Shown in pieces: positions 15,918-24,364 of a stretch of DNA of 64,000 bases (the first letter of the stretch is position 1; every line of letters starts with the position of its first letter). The position numbers and the translations under genes were made by a program. Source of the DNA: Caulobacter sp. BP25 (GTDB taxonomy: Bacteria; Pseudomonadota; Alphaproteobacteria; Caulobacterales; Caulobacteraceae); NCBI RefSeq assembly GCF_002737755.1, contig NZ_PEGH01000009.1:173655-237654 (forward strand), read 5' to 3'. The notes beneath the pieces were generated by a model. It was given only the letters and a program-made list of their open reading frames with translations, had not been told where the DNA came from and did no database searches.

Positions 15918-17845
15918 CGGAAGAGACTGCCAACGATTTCGACGATTTCGGCGGGGAGGCGCCGGCCCAGGACGCCGGCGAGCCCGCGGGTTATGAGCGG
16001 CTGAACCTGGTCGAGCCCGAGGACGGCGGGGACGCCGATGACGACACCGGAAAGGGCTTGAAGGGCTTCCCCAATCCGGAGGTCGAGGAGTGTCCAGTGG
16101 TCCCGCTGGGCCACTACGGCGGCAAGGTCGTGTTCGCCATGCCCGAGGGCGAGATCCGGCATGAGGCGGCCGCCAAGATCGGGCAGATGCTGCGCGGCGA
16201 TATCTTCGCCAGCGAGGCCGGATCCTCGTTCCTGACGTACTGGCGCGACAAGGCCGACAAGTTCCATCGCGAGCTCGCGGCGATCTGGTTTGTCCGGAAG
16301 TGCCGCGAGGCCGGCTATTGGGACGCCAACCGAGAGGTTCGCTTGCTGGGTGTGTGGCCAGGCGCGGAAGGCGCGCCCGTCCTTCACCTGGGCGACGAGG
16401 TCTGGCTGTTCGGCGGCAAGAAGGTCGAGAAGCGGTCGGTCGCCGACATGATGCGGGCCAAGAGCGGTCCGCTCTATCGCGTCAAGCCGCCGGCGCCGAG
16501 GCCGGCAACGCGCGCCACGGCCGCCGACGGCGCCTGGGTTCGTGAGCAGCTGGACCTCTGGGCGTTCGAGGATCTCGATGGCGAGGGGCTCACGGGCGCG
16601 GACATTCTGGCCGGCTGGCTCTTGCCGGCTCTGCTCGGCGCCGTCGCCCCGTTCCGTGGGCACTTGATCCTGTTCGGGCCTCCGGAGGCCGGCAAGACGA
16701 CCCTGATCAAGTTCATGCGCGAGCTGGCTTCCGCGCTGGCGGCCGAGGTGCTGGACAGCTTCTCCGAGGCCGGCTTCCGCGCCGACATCTCGGGCATGGC
16801 CCGCCCTGCCTTCCTGGATGAGGCCGAGGCCGCGTCCGATGGCAACGGGCCAGGCCCCGTCGAGCAGGCCCTCGGCGTCCTGCGCAGCATGGCGACCGAT
16901 CGCGGCATGGTGCGCAAGCAGGGCGGCATGGACGGGGGCACCCTGACCCAGACCGCCGTCGGCGCGGTGATGTTGGGCGCGGTGACGCCGCCAAAGCTCG
17001 AGTCGGCCGACGCCACGCGGATGGTCGAGATCCGCCTGCGGCCCATCCCCCGCACCCCCGAGGGCGGCAAGGATTCGTCGTCGGACGTGAAGACCGCTCG
17101 GGAAAGGGCGCGCAAGTTGGCCCCGGCCCTGCTGGGCAGGGCGCTGCTGGGCGCGGGCCGCTACCTCGAGGACGTAGCGACCATCAAGGCAGCGCTGCGG
17201 CGGGCGGGCGAGAGCCCGCGAACGGGCGATCTGGTGTCGATGCTGGCGGCGGGCCGAAGGCTACTGCTCTTCGACAAGGCACTGACGCCGGAAGAGGCCG
17301 ACGAGGAAGTGGTGTTCTGGTCGCCGCTGATCCGCCAGCGCCTCGCCCAGGACGGGGTCAAGAACGTGGGCGCCGAGGCCTTCGCCCATCTGATGGCGGC
17401 GGAAAGTTCGCTCTACAGGTCGGATCGCCGGCTCTCGATCGGCGCGATGGTCGAGCGCCTGGTCAAAGGCGATCGCGACTATGTCGACGTGCTCAAGGGC
17501 TATGGGTTGCAGCTGTGGGAGGATAGCGACCCACAGGCCTGGGAGGCCGCCCGTGGCGGGCCACAGGGGCGGCCTGGGCCTTTCCTGATCGTCTCGAACA
17601 GCCATCCGGCCTTGGAGAAGATTTTCGCCGGCACGCGATGGCGTGACTGGCGACGCTCGCTCTCGATCCTGGATGACCTTGGCGACGCCTTCCGCACCTG
17701 GCCGACCAAGCCCCTGCGCTATGGCGCGGGCGTGAAGCAGCGCGGCCTCGCCATCCCCCTCACCCCCTTGTTGGACGGCGTGCCCGGTGGCGGGCGTACC
17801 AGGGTCGTTCCTACCAGCGTTCCGGAGGAAGACATTGTCTGGTAA
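15908..17845 (+). CDS. Phage replicative NTPase/helicase
   Basis: 645 residues from GTG 15908 (GTG 15914 is equally possible and gives a 4-bp overlap). The acidic N-terminus precedes a P-loop, FGPPEAGKTTLIKF, at about residue 255, and a Walker B, AFLDEAEA, at about residue 300; a later TRMVEIRL is consistent with an arginine-finger region. This resembles superfamily 3/D5-like helicases and DUF927-type proteins paired with CHC2 primases. It acts in phage DNA replication; the exact family is uncertain. Confidence 0.8.
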   Translation: MRVTEETANDFDDFGGEAPAQDAGEPAGYERLNLVEPEDGGDADDDTGKGLKGFPNPEVEECPVVPLGHYGGKVVFAMPEGEIRHEAAAKIGQMLRGDIFASEAGSSFLTYWRDKADKFHRELAAIWFVRKCREAGYWDANREVRLLGVWPGAEGAPVLHLGDEVWLFGGKKVEKRSVADMMRAKSGPLYRVKPPAPRPATRATAADGAWVREQLDLWAFEDLDGEGLTGADILAGWLLPALLGAVAPFRGHLILFGPPEAGKTTLIKFMRELASALAAEVLDSFSEAGFRADISGMARPAFLDEAEAASDGNGPGPVEQALGVLRSMATDRGMVRKQGGMDGGTLTQTAVGAVMLGAVTPPKLESADATRMVEIRLRPIPRTPEGGKDSSSDVKTARERARKLAPALLGRALLGAGRYLEDVATIKAALRRAGESPRTGDLVSMLAAGRRLLLFDKALTPEEADEEVVFWSPLIRQRLAQDGVKNVGAEAFAHLMAAESSLYRSDRRLSIGAMVERLVKGDRDYVDVLKGYGLQLWEDSDPQAWEAARGGPQGRPGPFLIVSNSHPALEKIFAGTRWRDWRRSLSILDDLGDAFRTWPTKPLRYGAGVKQRGLAIPLTPLLDGVPGGGRTRVVPTSVPEEDIVW

Positions 17846-17861
17846 GCGAAATCCGCCGCCC

Positions 17862-18022
17862 GGAACGGGTGGAACGCATGGAACGGTATCCTCTCTCCTG
17901 CATGAGCAGGCGGGCGCGGGAACATGCATGTCCGTTCCATGCGTTCCATCCGTTCCACCTTCTATTTCTTTTAAGACTATCAAAGAGATAGATAGGAACG
18001 GTCCCCGGAACGCCCCGGAACG
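17862..18022. promoter_or_regulatory. Candidate replication origin: iteron hairpin plus AT-rich patch
   Basis: GGAACG units at 17862, 17871 and 17880 form a 25-bp arm (17862-17886). It is inverted with one mismatch at 17932-17956. The 45-nt loop holds CCTGC-ATGA-GCAGG and ACATGCATGT. An AT-rich stretch (17957-17994) and three more GGAACG units (17995, 18007, 18017) follow. Iterons plus an unwinding-prone patch beside primase and helicase genes fit a phage origin. It overlaps the 5' part of the NusG-like gene, so an RNA role is also possible. Confidence 0.6.
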
Positions 18023-18635
18023 CCGCTCGTGGTATGTCGCTCAGGTGGCCGCGAAGATGGAGATGCAGGCCGTCGAGCTGCTCGATGGCCAAGGCGTTCC
18101 GGCCTATTGCCCCGTCGAGACCCACCTGAGCCGTCACTCCCAGGCTCGCCGCCGGAAGCGCTACATGATCCCGCTGCTACCGCGCTATCTGTTCGTCCGC
18201 TTGCCGGTCGAGGGCGATGGCGCTGTCGGTGGCATGGACGCGGTCCGCAAGGCCCTGGGCTCGGCGTTCCTCGGCCTGGTGGCGGTGGCGGGCAATCCGC
18301 GCCCGGTGGCCGATCGTTGGATCGAGGCCCTGTCGCTGGCCGAACGGGCTGGCGCGTTCGACTATCAGCCCCGTGGCCGGCCGAACTACGCCAAGGGTGA
18401 GCAGGTCCGGATCATGACCGGGGCCATGGCCGGCCGCATCGCTGAGATCGTGGCCAACAAGAACGGCCGCCTCAAGTTGGTGCTCGAACCGCTCGATGCC
18501 CGAGGCCAGGTGATCGACAACGCCCGTCCCTTGCGGGTGAAGGTCGAGCCCGACGCGGTCGAGCCCGCCAACCCGACACCGGCCGCGCCGCCCGAGACGG
18601 GCCTGTGGCCGCCCGCGCCTGATATCACTCCATAA
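17928..18635 (+). CDS. NusG/RfaH-like transcription antitermination protein
   Basis: 235 residues from the ATG at 17928, the last in-frame start before the domain; the Pro-rich first 35 residues are not conserved-looking. The NGN domain starts SWYVAQVAAKMEMQAVELL and includes PLLPRYLFVRL. The KOW domain is YAKGEQVRIMTGAMAGRIAEI. NusG-like proteins ride on RNA polymerase, and specialised paralogues let it pass terminators in one operon. Placed directly before the long late operon and its structured leader, it may be the late gene activator of this phage. Confidence 0.85.
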   Translation: MSVPCVPSVPPSISFKTIKEIDRNGPRNAPERRSWYVAQVAAKMEMQAVELLDGQGVPAYCPVETHLSRHSQARRRKRYMIPLLPRYLFVRLPVEGDGAVGGMDAVRKALGSAFLGLVAVAGNPRPVADRWIEALSLAERAGAFDYQPRGRPNYAKGEQVRIMTGAMAGRIAEIVANKNGRLKLVLEPLDARGQVIDNARPLRVKVEPDAVEPANPTPAAPPETGLWPPAPDITP

Positions 18636-19004
18636 CCCCACCTATTGCGTTCGGCCTCGAATAGCGGCACAAGATGGGCCAATGGCCCCGCTATCCGGGG
18701 TCGCGGACGATGGCCCAGGGCTTCAGCCCGATAAGACCGACCGCCCTCGAGCGGCAGGCCACCCGGTTCGGAGGCAAGGCAAGCGCCCAAGCCCTCCCGA
18801 GCGCGCTAGCGCAGCATTGCCGGAAGCCAACCCACTGAACCACAAGGGCTTTTTTGCCCTCCGACACTCCGCCCCATAGGGTTCGACGGGTCCTTCCCTG
18901 GCCGCCCGGCGTATACGGTACAACGGAGCGCGACCTCGAAATGATCGCTCCATCGGCGAAAACATTATGAGTGCCAACCACTTATAGCCCCGGAGGTCTG
19001 CCTT
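18636..19004. promoter_or_regulatory. Structured gene-free leader before the late operon
   Basis: 369 bp with no gene. Short stem-loops follow one another: GGGCC-AAT-GGCCC (near 18675), GGGCT-TC-AGCCC (near 18716), CCGC-CCTCGA-GCGG (near 18740) and AGGGC-T5-GCCCT (near 18848). A GGAGGT site serves the first terminase gene at 19005. Likely holds the late promoter and a cis RNA site for antitermination. No exact promoter could be assigned. Confidence 0.5.
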
Positions 19005-19691
19005 ATGACCGCCGAAACCCCCGAAAATACGGCTGGCTGGGTCTCTCAAACGGAGGCCGTCCGCCTCCTGGCCGAGCGTGGCGACGAAATCAGCCAGCCG
19101 GCGCTCAGCCAGTACCTGAAAAAGCACCCCGAGGTCGCCCGCCAGGACCAAGGACCGGGCAAGCCTACGCGAATCGATTTTCCCAGCCTGGTGCGTTCGC
19201 GGGCGACGCGGCGCGGACGCGGTCCGTCGTCGACGCCGACGCCGGTCCAGGACCTTCCGCTCGGCGATGCTCCGCCCCTGGTGCTCGTCGCGTCGCAACC
19301 CGACGCCGCGACGGCCGCTGACGCTCCGGCCTCCGATCCGCCGCCCCGGGATTCGACGTTCAGCAACGAGCTGGCCAAGCGCAAGGCAATTGCCGAGACC
19401 GAGACTGCGGAGTTCAACGCGCGATCGGCGCGGATCCGCGCGCAGGAACTTGAGGGTCGCCTGATCGACAAGGACGTCGCCCAGTTGGCCTTCCAGGCCG
19501 CCGGCGTGGCGCTGATGCGGGCCATGGAGGACAACCGCCGCCGGACGCTGGATGACATCCGAGTCGCGCGCGACGGTCGCGAAGCCGACCAGGCGATGCG
19601 GAAGTACGAGACCACGGTGCGAGCGGCGTTCGCATCCGCCCTAAGCGACCTGGCCCTGGCGGCCGATCCGGTGGCCCTGGCCGCTCAATGA
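19005..19691 (+). CDS. Terminase small subunit-like protein
   Basis: 228 residues. An N-terminal HTH (VSQTEAVRLLAERGDEISQP) is followed by a Pro/Ala linker and a helical C-terminal part, like lambda Nu1-type small terminases that bind cos or pac sites. The strong GGAGGT site opens the late operon. It overlaps the large subunit gene by 4 bp. Contains one copy of the 17-bp palindrome (19618-19634). Confidence 0.85.
   Translation: MTAETPENTAGWVSQTEAVRLLAERGDEISQPALSQYLKKHPEVARQDQGPGKPTRIDFPSLVRSRATRRGRGPSSTPTPVQDLPLGDAPPLVLVASQPDAATAADAPASDPPPRDSTFSNELAKRKAIAETETAEFNARSARIRAQELEGRLIDKDVAQLAFQAAGVALMRAMEDNRRRTLDDIRVARDGREADQAMRKYETTVRAAFASALSDLALAADPVALAAQ
19618..19634. repeat. 17-bp palindrome, one mismatch
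   Basis: TGCGAGCGGCGTTCGCA near the 3' end of the terminase small subunit gene. Confidence 0.7.
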
Positions 19692-21820
19692 GCTTTTCCT
19701 GGACGGGCGGCGAGGCCAAGGCCGCCGCCGCGCTCTTCCTGGCGCTCGCTCAGGTCGTCGCGCCCATGCCCGATGAGCCGATCTACGTCTGGGCCGAGAA
19801 CCGGGTCTACATTCCGGCCGAGGCGAACACCTCTCGGCCGGGTCTGCTGTCGTGGGACGGCGTCGAGTACTGCCTCGAGCCGCTGGAGCGCCTGAAGTTC
19901 GACGATCCCGCGCCGCGCGTGCCCGTGATGGCCGCCGGCCAGACCGGCAAGTCGAACATCGGCGTGGTCTGGGTGTCCTGGATCATCTGCCGTTCGCCCC
20001 GGCCCATCGGCCTGGGCCTACCCAACCGCGCCAAGGCCCAGGCCTTCAACAGCAAGAAGCTTCAGCCGGTCATCGACAAGACGGAGGACCTGCGTGACCG
20101 GGTCGTTCCGGAGGGCACCCGCAAGGCCCGCGCCTCGACGACGATCCAGAAGAACTATCCCGGCGGTTCGCTGACGATGTTCTCGGCCTCGTCGGTGAAC
20201 GATCTGCAGTCGGAAAGCTTCGGCGCCTTGTGGCTGACCGAAACCCCGAACTTCAAGGCCGAGGTCGGCTCGCGCGGTTCGCCGATGACCCAGGCCCGGG
20301 TTCGCATGGACGCCTGGGAAGCCGCCGGAACCAAGGAGCTGCACGAAAGCACGCCCGGCGAGGAAGGCGAGTGCCCGATCTCAGCTGACTACCTGGCCGG
20401 CGACCAGCGCGAGATCTACCTGGCGTGCCCACACTGCGACCACAGCTTCCGGATCGACTGGGAAGACTTCGTGGTCCCGTCGGATCCGTCGGAAGAGCCC
20501 TATGTCGTGCCGCCCTGCTGCGGCCCCACGGACGGGACAATCATCCTCGAGCGCGACATGCCCGCGCTCAAGCGCGTCATCCGCCGACGCCTCGAGGCCG
20601 AAGCGATCCTGACGCCAGAGACGTTCGCGCAGATCACCGACGACCTGGCCGCCGGCTACCTGCCGACCTTCGTTTCGCAGGATCCCGCCAACCCACCTCC
20701 GCCTCGGGCGGTCCCCAAGGCGGAGTTCACCCGCTGGCGTGACCGCCCCGTCGAAGGTCGCCTCAACAGCTACCATTTCTGGCAAGTCCTCTCGCCCTTC
20801 AAGACCTGGCGCGGGATCGCCCAGGACTATCGGGACGCCGAGGGAAATCCGTCCGAAGAGGCGGCCTTCCGCCAGCAGAAGCTGGGCCTGCCGACTGTCT
20901 CGGGCGTCAAACCGCCGGACCACCAGGTCCTGGTCGAGACCGCTAAGGCGATCGGCGTCATTCCAGGCCGGATCCCGCCCGGCACATGCTGGCTTTCGGG
21001 CCAGGCCGACATCCAGGGCGACCGGATCGAATGGGCCGCCTATGCCCATGGCCCGACCTTCATGGCGCGGATCGACCGCGGCGTAATCGAGAAGGATCCT
21101 CTGACCGTCGATGCCTGGGCTGACCTCGCCGAGATCGTCAAGCGCCGGTACGAGGGCGATCACGTGCGCCCGCTAGGCTTCGACGCCTTCGGTGTGGACT
21201 CGGGCGGCGTGGAAGGCGTCACCCCTCGGGTTTACGAGTTCACCCGCGGCCGGGCGAACGTCTATGCCATCAAGGGCGCGACCAGGCCGATCCCGTCGGG
21301 CCTGCCGACCGAGCTGAAGAAGCACAAGGGCAAGGACACCAAGCAGCGGACGATCACCGTCGATCTGCTGCTAGTCGATGGCTACGTGATCAAGCGCTAC
21401 ATCGCGCTCGGCCTGCAGCAGTTCGTGGCCAGCGCCGAACTGACCGCGCCCTTGCCGGGCGCGATCCTGTTCGAGGACGACGCCACCGAGGAAGACTTCA
21501 AGCAGCTCACCGCCGAAGTGTTCAAACGCGCCGTCGACGCCAAGCCCGGCCAGCGAGGCGAGTGGCACCAGACGGGGCCGAACGAGCAGCTCGACCTGGC
21601 CGTCTACGGCTGGGCCTTGGCCTACCAGAAGCGCGTCCACACCTGGGACGCCGCCCGCTGGGAGATGATGTTCAAACAGCGCGCGCGCGTCGACGAGACC
21701 GCGCCCGCGCCGCTCGAGGCCCTGTGGTCCGCCGACGCCCAGCCCGTGCCGAAGGCCGAAACCGCCCCCAACCCCGGGACCGAGCGCCGGTCCCTGTTCA
21801 GCCGCCGGAGTGAGACCTGA
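19688..21820 (+). CDS. Terminase large subunit, GpA family
   Basis: 710 residues. The ATPase P-loop-like MAAGQTGKSN is at residues 81-90 and the probable Walker B at ALWLTETPN (about residue 180). A zinc-ribbon-like CPHC...CC region (about 245-280) precedes the nuclease half. This is the lambda GpA class, which cuts concatemers at cos ends and pumps DNA into proheads. Followed at once by gpW. Confidence 0.95.
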   Translation: MSFSWTGGEAKAAAALFLALAQVVAPMPDEPIYVWAENRVYIPAEANTSRPGLLSWDGVEYCLEPLERLKFDDPAPRVPVMAAGQTGKSNIGVVWVSWIICRSPRPIGLGLPNRAKAQAFNSKKLQPVIDKTEDLRDRVVPEGTRKARASTTIQKNYPGGSLTMFSASSVNDLQSESFGALWLTETPNFKAEVGSRGSPMTQARVRMDAWEAAGTKELHESTPGEEGECPISADYLAGDQREIYLACPHCDHSFRIDWEDFVVPSDPSEEPYVVPPCCGPTDGTIILERDMPALKRVIRRRLEAEAILTPETFAQITDDLAAGYLPTFVSQDPANPPPPRAVPKAEFTRWRDRPVEGRLNSYHFWQVLSPFKTWRGIAQDYRDAEGNPSEEAAFRQQKLGLPTVSGVKPPDHQVLVETAKAIGVIPGRIPPGTCWLSGQADIQGDRIEWAAYAHGPTFMARIDRGVIEKDPLTVDAWADLAEIVKRRYEGDHVRPLGFDAFGVDSGGVEGVTPRVYEFTRGRANVYAIKGATRPIPSGLPTELKKHKGKDTKQRTITVDLLLVDGYVIKRYIALGLQQFVASAELTAPLPGAILFEDDATEEDFKQLTAEVFKRAVDAKPGQRGEWHQTGPNEQLDLAVYGWALAYQKRVHTWDAARWEMMFKQRARVDETAPAPLEALWSADAQPVPKAETAPNPGTERRSLFSRRSET

Positions 21821-22038
21821 TGGCCCTTACCGCCGAGGAACAGTCGCGTCTCGAGCGGCTGAAGTCCGACTACGACAAGCTGGTCTCAGGCAATCGCGTG
21901 TCGGTCACCCAATCCTCCGGCCGCCGCGTCGAGTTCGGCCAGGCCGATCCCGGCCGCCTGAAGGCGGAGATCGACGCTCTCGAAGCCAAGGCCGCCCCCG
22001 GCGGCCGTCAACGCGGCGCCCTGCGGTTCCGCCTCTAG
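21820..22038 (+). CDS. gpW-like head-tail joining protein
   Basis: 72 residues, the size of lambda gpW. Helix (EEQSRLERLKSDYDKLVSG), a beta hairpin (RVSVTQSSGRRVEFGQ) and a second helix (LKAEIDALEAK) match that fold. gpW completes filled heads before tail attachment. It sits between terminase and portal, as in lambda. Confidence 0.9.
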   Translation: MALTAEEQSRLERLKSDYDKLVSGNRVSVTQSSGRRVEFGQADPGRLKAEIDALEAKAAPGGRQRGALRFRL

Positions 22039-22052
22039 CCTAGGAGACTTCC

Positions 22053-22610
22053 ATGGACGATCAAAACCCCGCCGCCGCCAATCCGGCCGACAAGATCCTG
22101 GACAACCTGGACGCCTTCGCCGGCGTCGTCGTCCAGATCCTGACCGGCGGCGCCTATCCGCTGAGCTCGGCCCAGGCGCGCCAGCTGCTGCAAGCCGAGG
22201 GCGCGCTGAAGGGCTCGACCGCGAAGGTTCGCGAACTTCTGGACGGTAGTTCCGACGAGGACTTCTCGGCCGCCGGCTTCATGGAGGGGTTCGATGGCCG
22301 TTCCGGCGTTTCCGAGGCGGTTGAGGAGCGATTGATCGCTCACAGCCAGGAGCTCTCCAAGTACCTGACCGCATTCGACGCGACCCTGCGCGAAAGCGTT
22401 CAGACCTCGCTCAACCTCGTCGGCGAGGCGCAGGGCGCTCAGCTCAAGGCGGCTGATGAGCGTTTCCATCTGCTCGAGGAACGCTTCGCCGCTGTCGAGA
22501 AGGCTCTGGCCGCCTCGAGCACCAAGACCAAGGGCGGCAAGATCGTCGAACCGACGCTGCTCGACCCGCCGGCGGCCGCCCCGGCCGCCGACGCCGCGCC
22601 GGAGGCCTAA
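22053..22610 (+). CDS. Hypothetical structural-region protein (185 aa)
   Basis: Helical protein with a GAYPLSSAQARQLLQ segment, a long predicted coiled coil (about residues 85-160) and an Ala/Pro C-terminus. Lies between gpW and portal. Possibly a head accessory or scaffold helper; no family is recognised. Confidence 0.6.
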   Translation: MDDQNPAAANPADKILDNLDAFAGVVVQILTGGAYPLSSAQARQLLQAEGALKGSTAKVRELLDGSSDEDFSAAGFMEGFDGRSGVSEAVEERLIAHSQELSKYLTAFDATLRESVQTSLNLVGEAQGAQLKAADERFHLLEERFAAVEKALAASSTKTKGGKIVEPTLLDPPAAAPAADAAPEA

Positions 22611-22616
22611 GCCGCC

Positions 22617-24356
22617 ATGGCCCTGCTGCACCCTTCCGGCCGGGAAATCACCCGGCAAGAGATCGCCCGCGCGCGGGCCTCGGCCAATGCCGGTGAGGGT
22701 CGGCGGGGCCATGCCTATCAGGGCGCCGACGACAACGGCGTCTGGACCGCCAATTGGCCAGCGCGCCTGCAGTCGGCCGACCGTGATTGGCTGCCCGCCC
22801 GGAACATGTCCGTGGCGCGCGCCCGCGACTTGGTCAACAACGAGCTCGGCGGCCGCTCGATCATCTCGCGCCGGCGCAACGCCGCGGTCGGCCGGGGCTG
22901 GCGCCGCTCCTCCCGGCCCTCGGCCCGCGCGCTGGGAATCACCAAGGAGCAGGCCCGCGAGCTAGGCCAGGCGATCGAAGTCGAGTGGGATCTCTACGCC
23001 TACGGCCACAATTTCAGCTGTGACGCCGAGCGCCGGTTCACGTTCGGCCAGCTGCTGCGCGTCGCCGCGACCCACCTGATGCAGGACGGCGAGTTCCTGG
23101 CCATTGTCGAGTGGGCCGAGGAAGAGCCGACCAAGTACAAGACCCGCCTGCGCATGGTCGATCCCGACCGTCTGTGCAACCCGCGCGGCTTGGCCGACAA
23201 CGCGCAGATCGGGGAGGGCCATACGATCCGCGGCGGCGTCGAGTACGACGCCAACAACATCCCCGTCGCCTACTGGATCCGCGAGCGCCATCCGAACGAC
23301 GTCGGCCTGGCCGTCGCCATGTCGGAGCCTACGCGGTGGGAGCGCTTCGCCCATCCCCTGGGCCGCGCCCAGGTCCTGCACGGCTTCGATCCGGAGCGCG
23401 CCGGCCAATCGCGCGGCGTCAGCGCCTTCGCCTCGGCGCTGAAGGGCTTCCGGGCGCTGTCGCGCTTCTCGGACGCCACGCTGCAGAGCGCCGTCATCAA
23501 CGCCCTGGTCGTCGGCTTCATGCAGTCGAGCTCGGGTCCCGAGGCCGTGAGCGAGAGTTTCACCGCCGAGGACCTGGCCGCGTTCGAGGGCGACCGCGAG
23601 GAGTTCTACAAGAAAAGCCCGGTCAAGATCGGCGAGGCCATTCTGCCCGTGCTGCCGCTGGGCGACGAGCTGAAGCTGGCCACCGCCAGCAAGGACGTCG
23701 GCCAGTTCGACGCCTTCTTCCGCTCCATCTATCGCCTGATCTGCGCCACGCTGGGCGTCACCTACGAGGAAGGGTCGATGGACTACTCCTCGACCAACTA
23801 TTCGTCGGCCCGCGCCGCCATGATCCCGGCCTGGAAGGAAACCGAGGCCTTCATGGGCACGATCGACGCCATGCTGGCCACGCCCTTCCATGCCGCGTGG
23901 CTGGAAGAGGCGTTCGAGGTCGGCCATATCGCCCCGGCCAATGACAACGCCCCCAGCTGGTACGAAGCGCAGGAAGCCTACGCCAAGGGCCGCTGGATCG
24001 GCCCCGGCCGCGGCTACATCGACCAGACCAAGGAAGTCACCGCCGCTGCCGGCCGCCTCGAGGCGATGATCTCGACGCTCGAGGACGAATGCGCCGAGCA
24101 GGGCAAGGATTTCGTCGAGGTCCTGGATCAGCGCGAGTACGAGATGTCGCTGATCGCCGATCGGCCGCACCTAGCCGCCGCGATGGCGGCTGGCATGAAC
24201 CCGCTGACGGGCCAGGCCGCTGCGCCAGCCCCGCCCGAGGGCCAGGTCGCGCCGGAGGACGCCCGTCCCGCCGCGCGTTCGGCGCTCGCCCAAATGCGCG
24301 CGACGGCGGACTCGCCGGCGCACGAAGCCTTCCTGGACGCCCGTCCCGCCGCCTGA
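22617..24356 (+). CDS. Portal protein, lambda B family
   Basis: 579 residues. The N-terminal ADRDWLPARNMSVARARDLV and the NNELGGRSIISRRRNAAVG stretch are typical of lambda-type portals, as is the later YEEGSMDYSSTNYSSARAAM block. Twelve copies form the DNA channel at one capsid vertex. The C-terminal tail is Ala/Pro rich. Confidence 0.95.
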   Translation: MALLHPSGREITRQEIARARASANAGEGRRGHAYQGADDNGVWTANWPARLQSADRDWLPARNMSVARARDLVNNELGGRSIISRRRNAAVGRGWRRSSRPSARALGITKEQARELGQAIEVEWDLYAYGHNFSCDAERRFTFGQLLRVAATHLMQDGEFLAIVEWAEEEPTKYKTRLRMVDPDRLCNPRGLADNAQIGEGHTIRGGVEYDANNIPVAYWIRERHPNDVGLAVAMSEPTRWERFAHPLGRAQVLHGFDPERAGQSRGVSAFASALKGFRALSRFSDATLQSAVINALVVGFMQSSSGPEAVSESFTAEDLAAFEGDREEFYKKSPVKIGEAILPVLPLGDELKLATASKDVGQFDAFFRSIYRLICATLGVTYEEGSMDYSSTNYSSARAAMIPAWKETEAFMGTIDAMLATPFHAAWLEEAFEVGHIAPANDNAPSWYEAQEAYAKGRWIGPGRGYIDQTKEVTAAAGRLEAMISTLEDECAEQGKDFVEVLDQREYEMSLIADRPHLAAAMAAGMNPLTGQAAAPAPPEGQVAPEDARPAARSALAQMRATADSPAHEAFLDARPAA

Positions 24357-24364
24357 GGCCCCCG

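Noticed and set aside
17928..17956. LexA box at the GTTCC repeats
   Set aside because: GTTC units here are spaced by 5 bp, not the 7 bp of the alphaproteobacterial box; they belong to the iteron array.
18660..18900. tRNA or tmRNA in the late leader
   Set aside because: GGTTCG-like T-loops occur, but no acceptor stem or anticodon arm could be paired.
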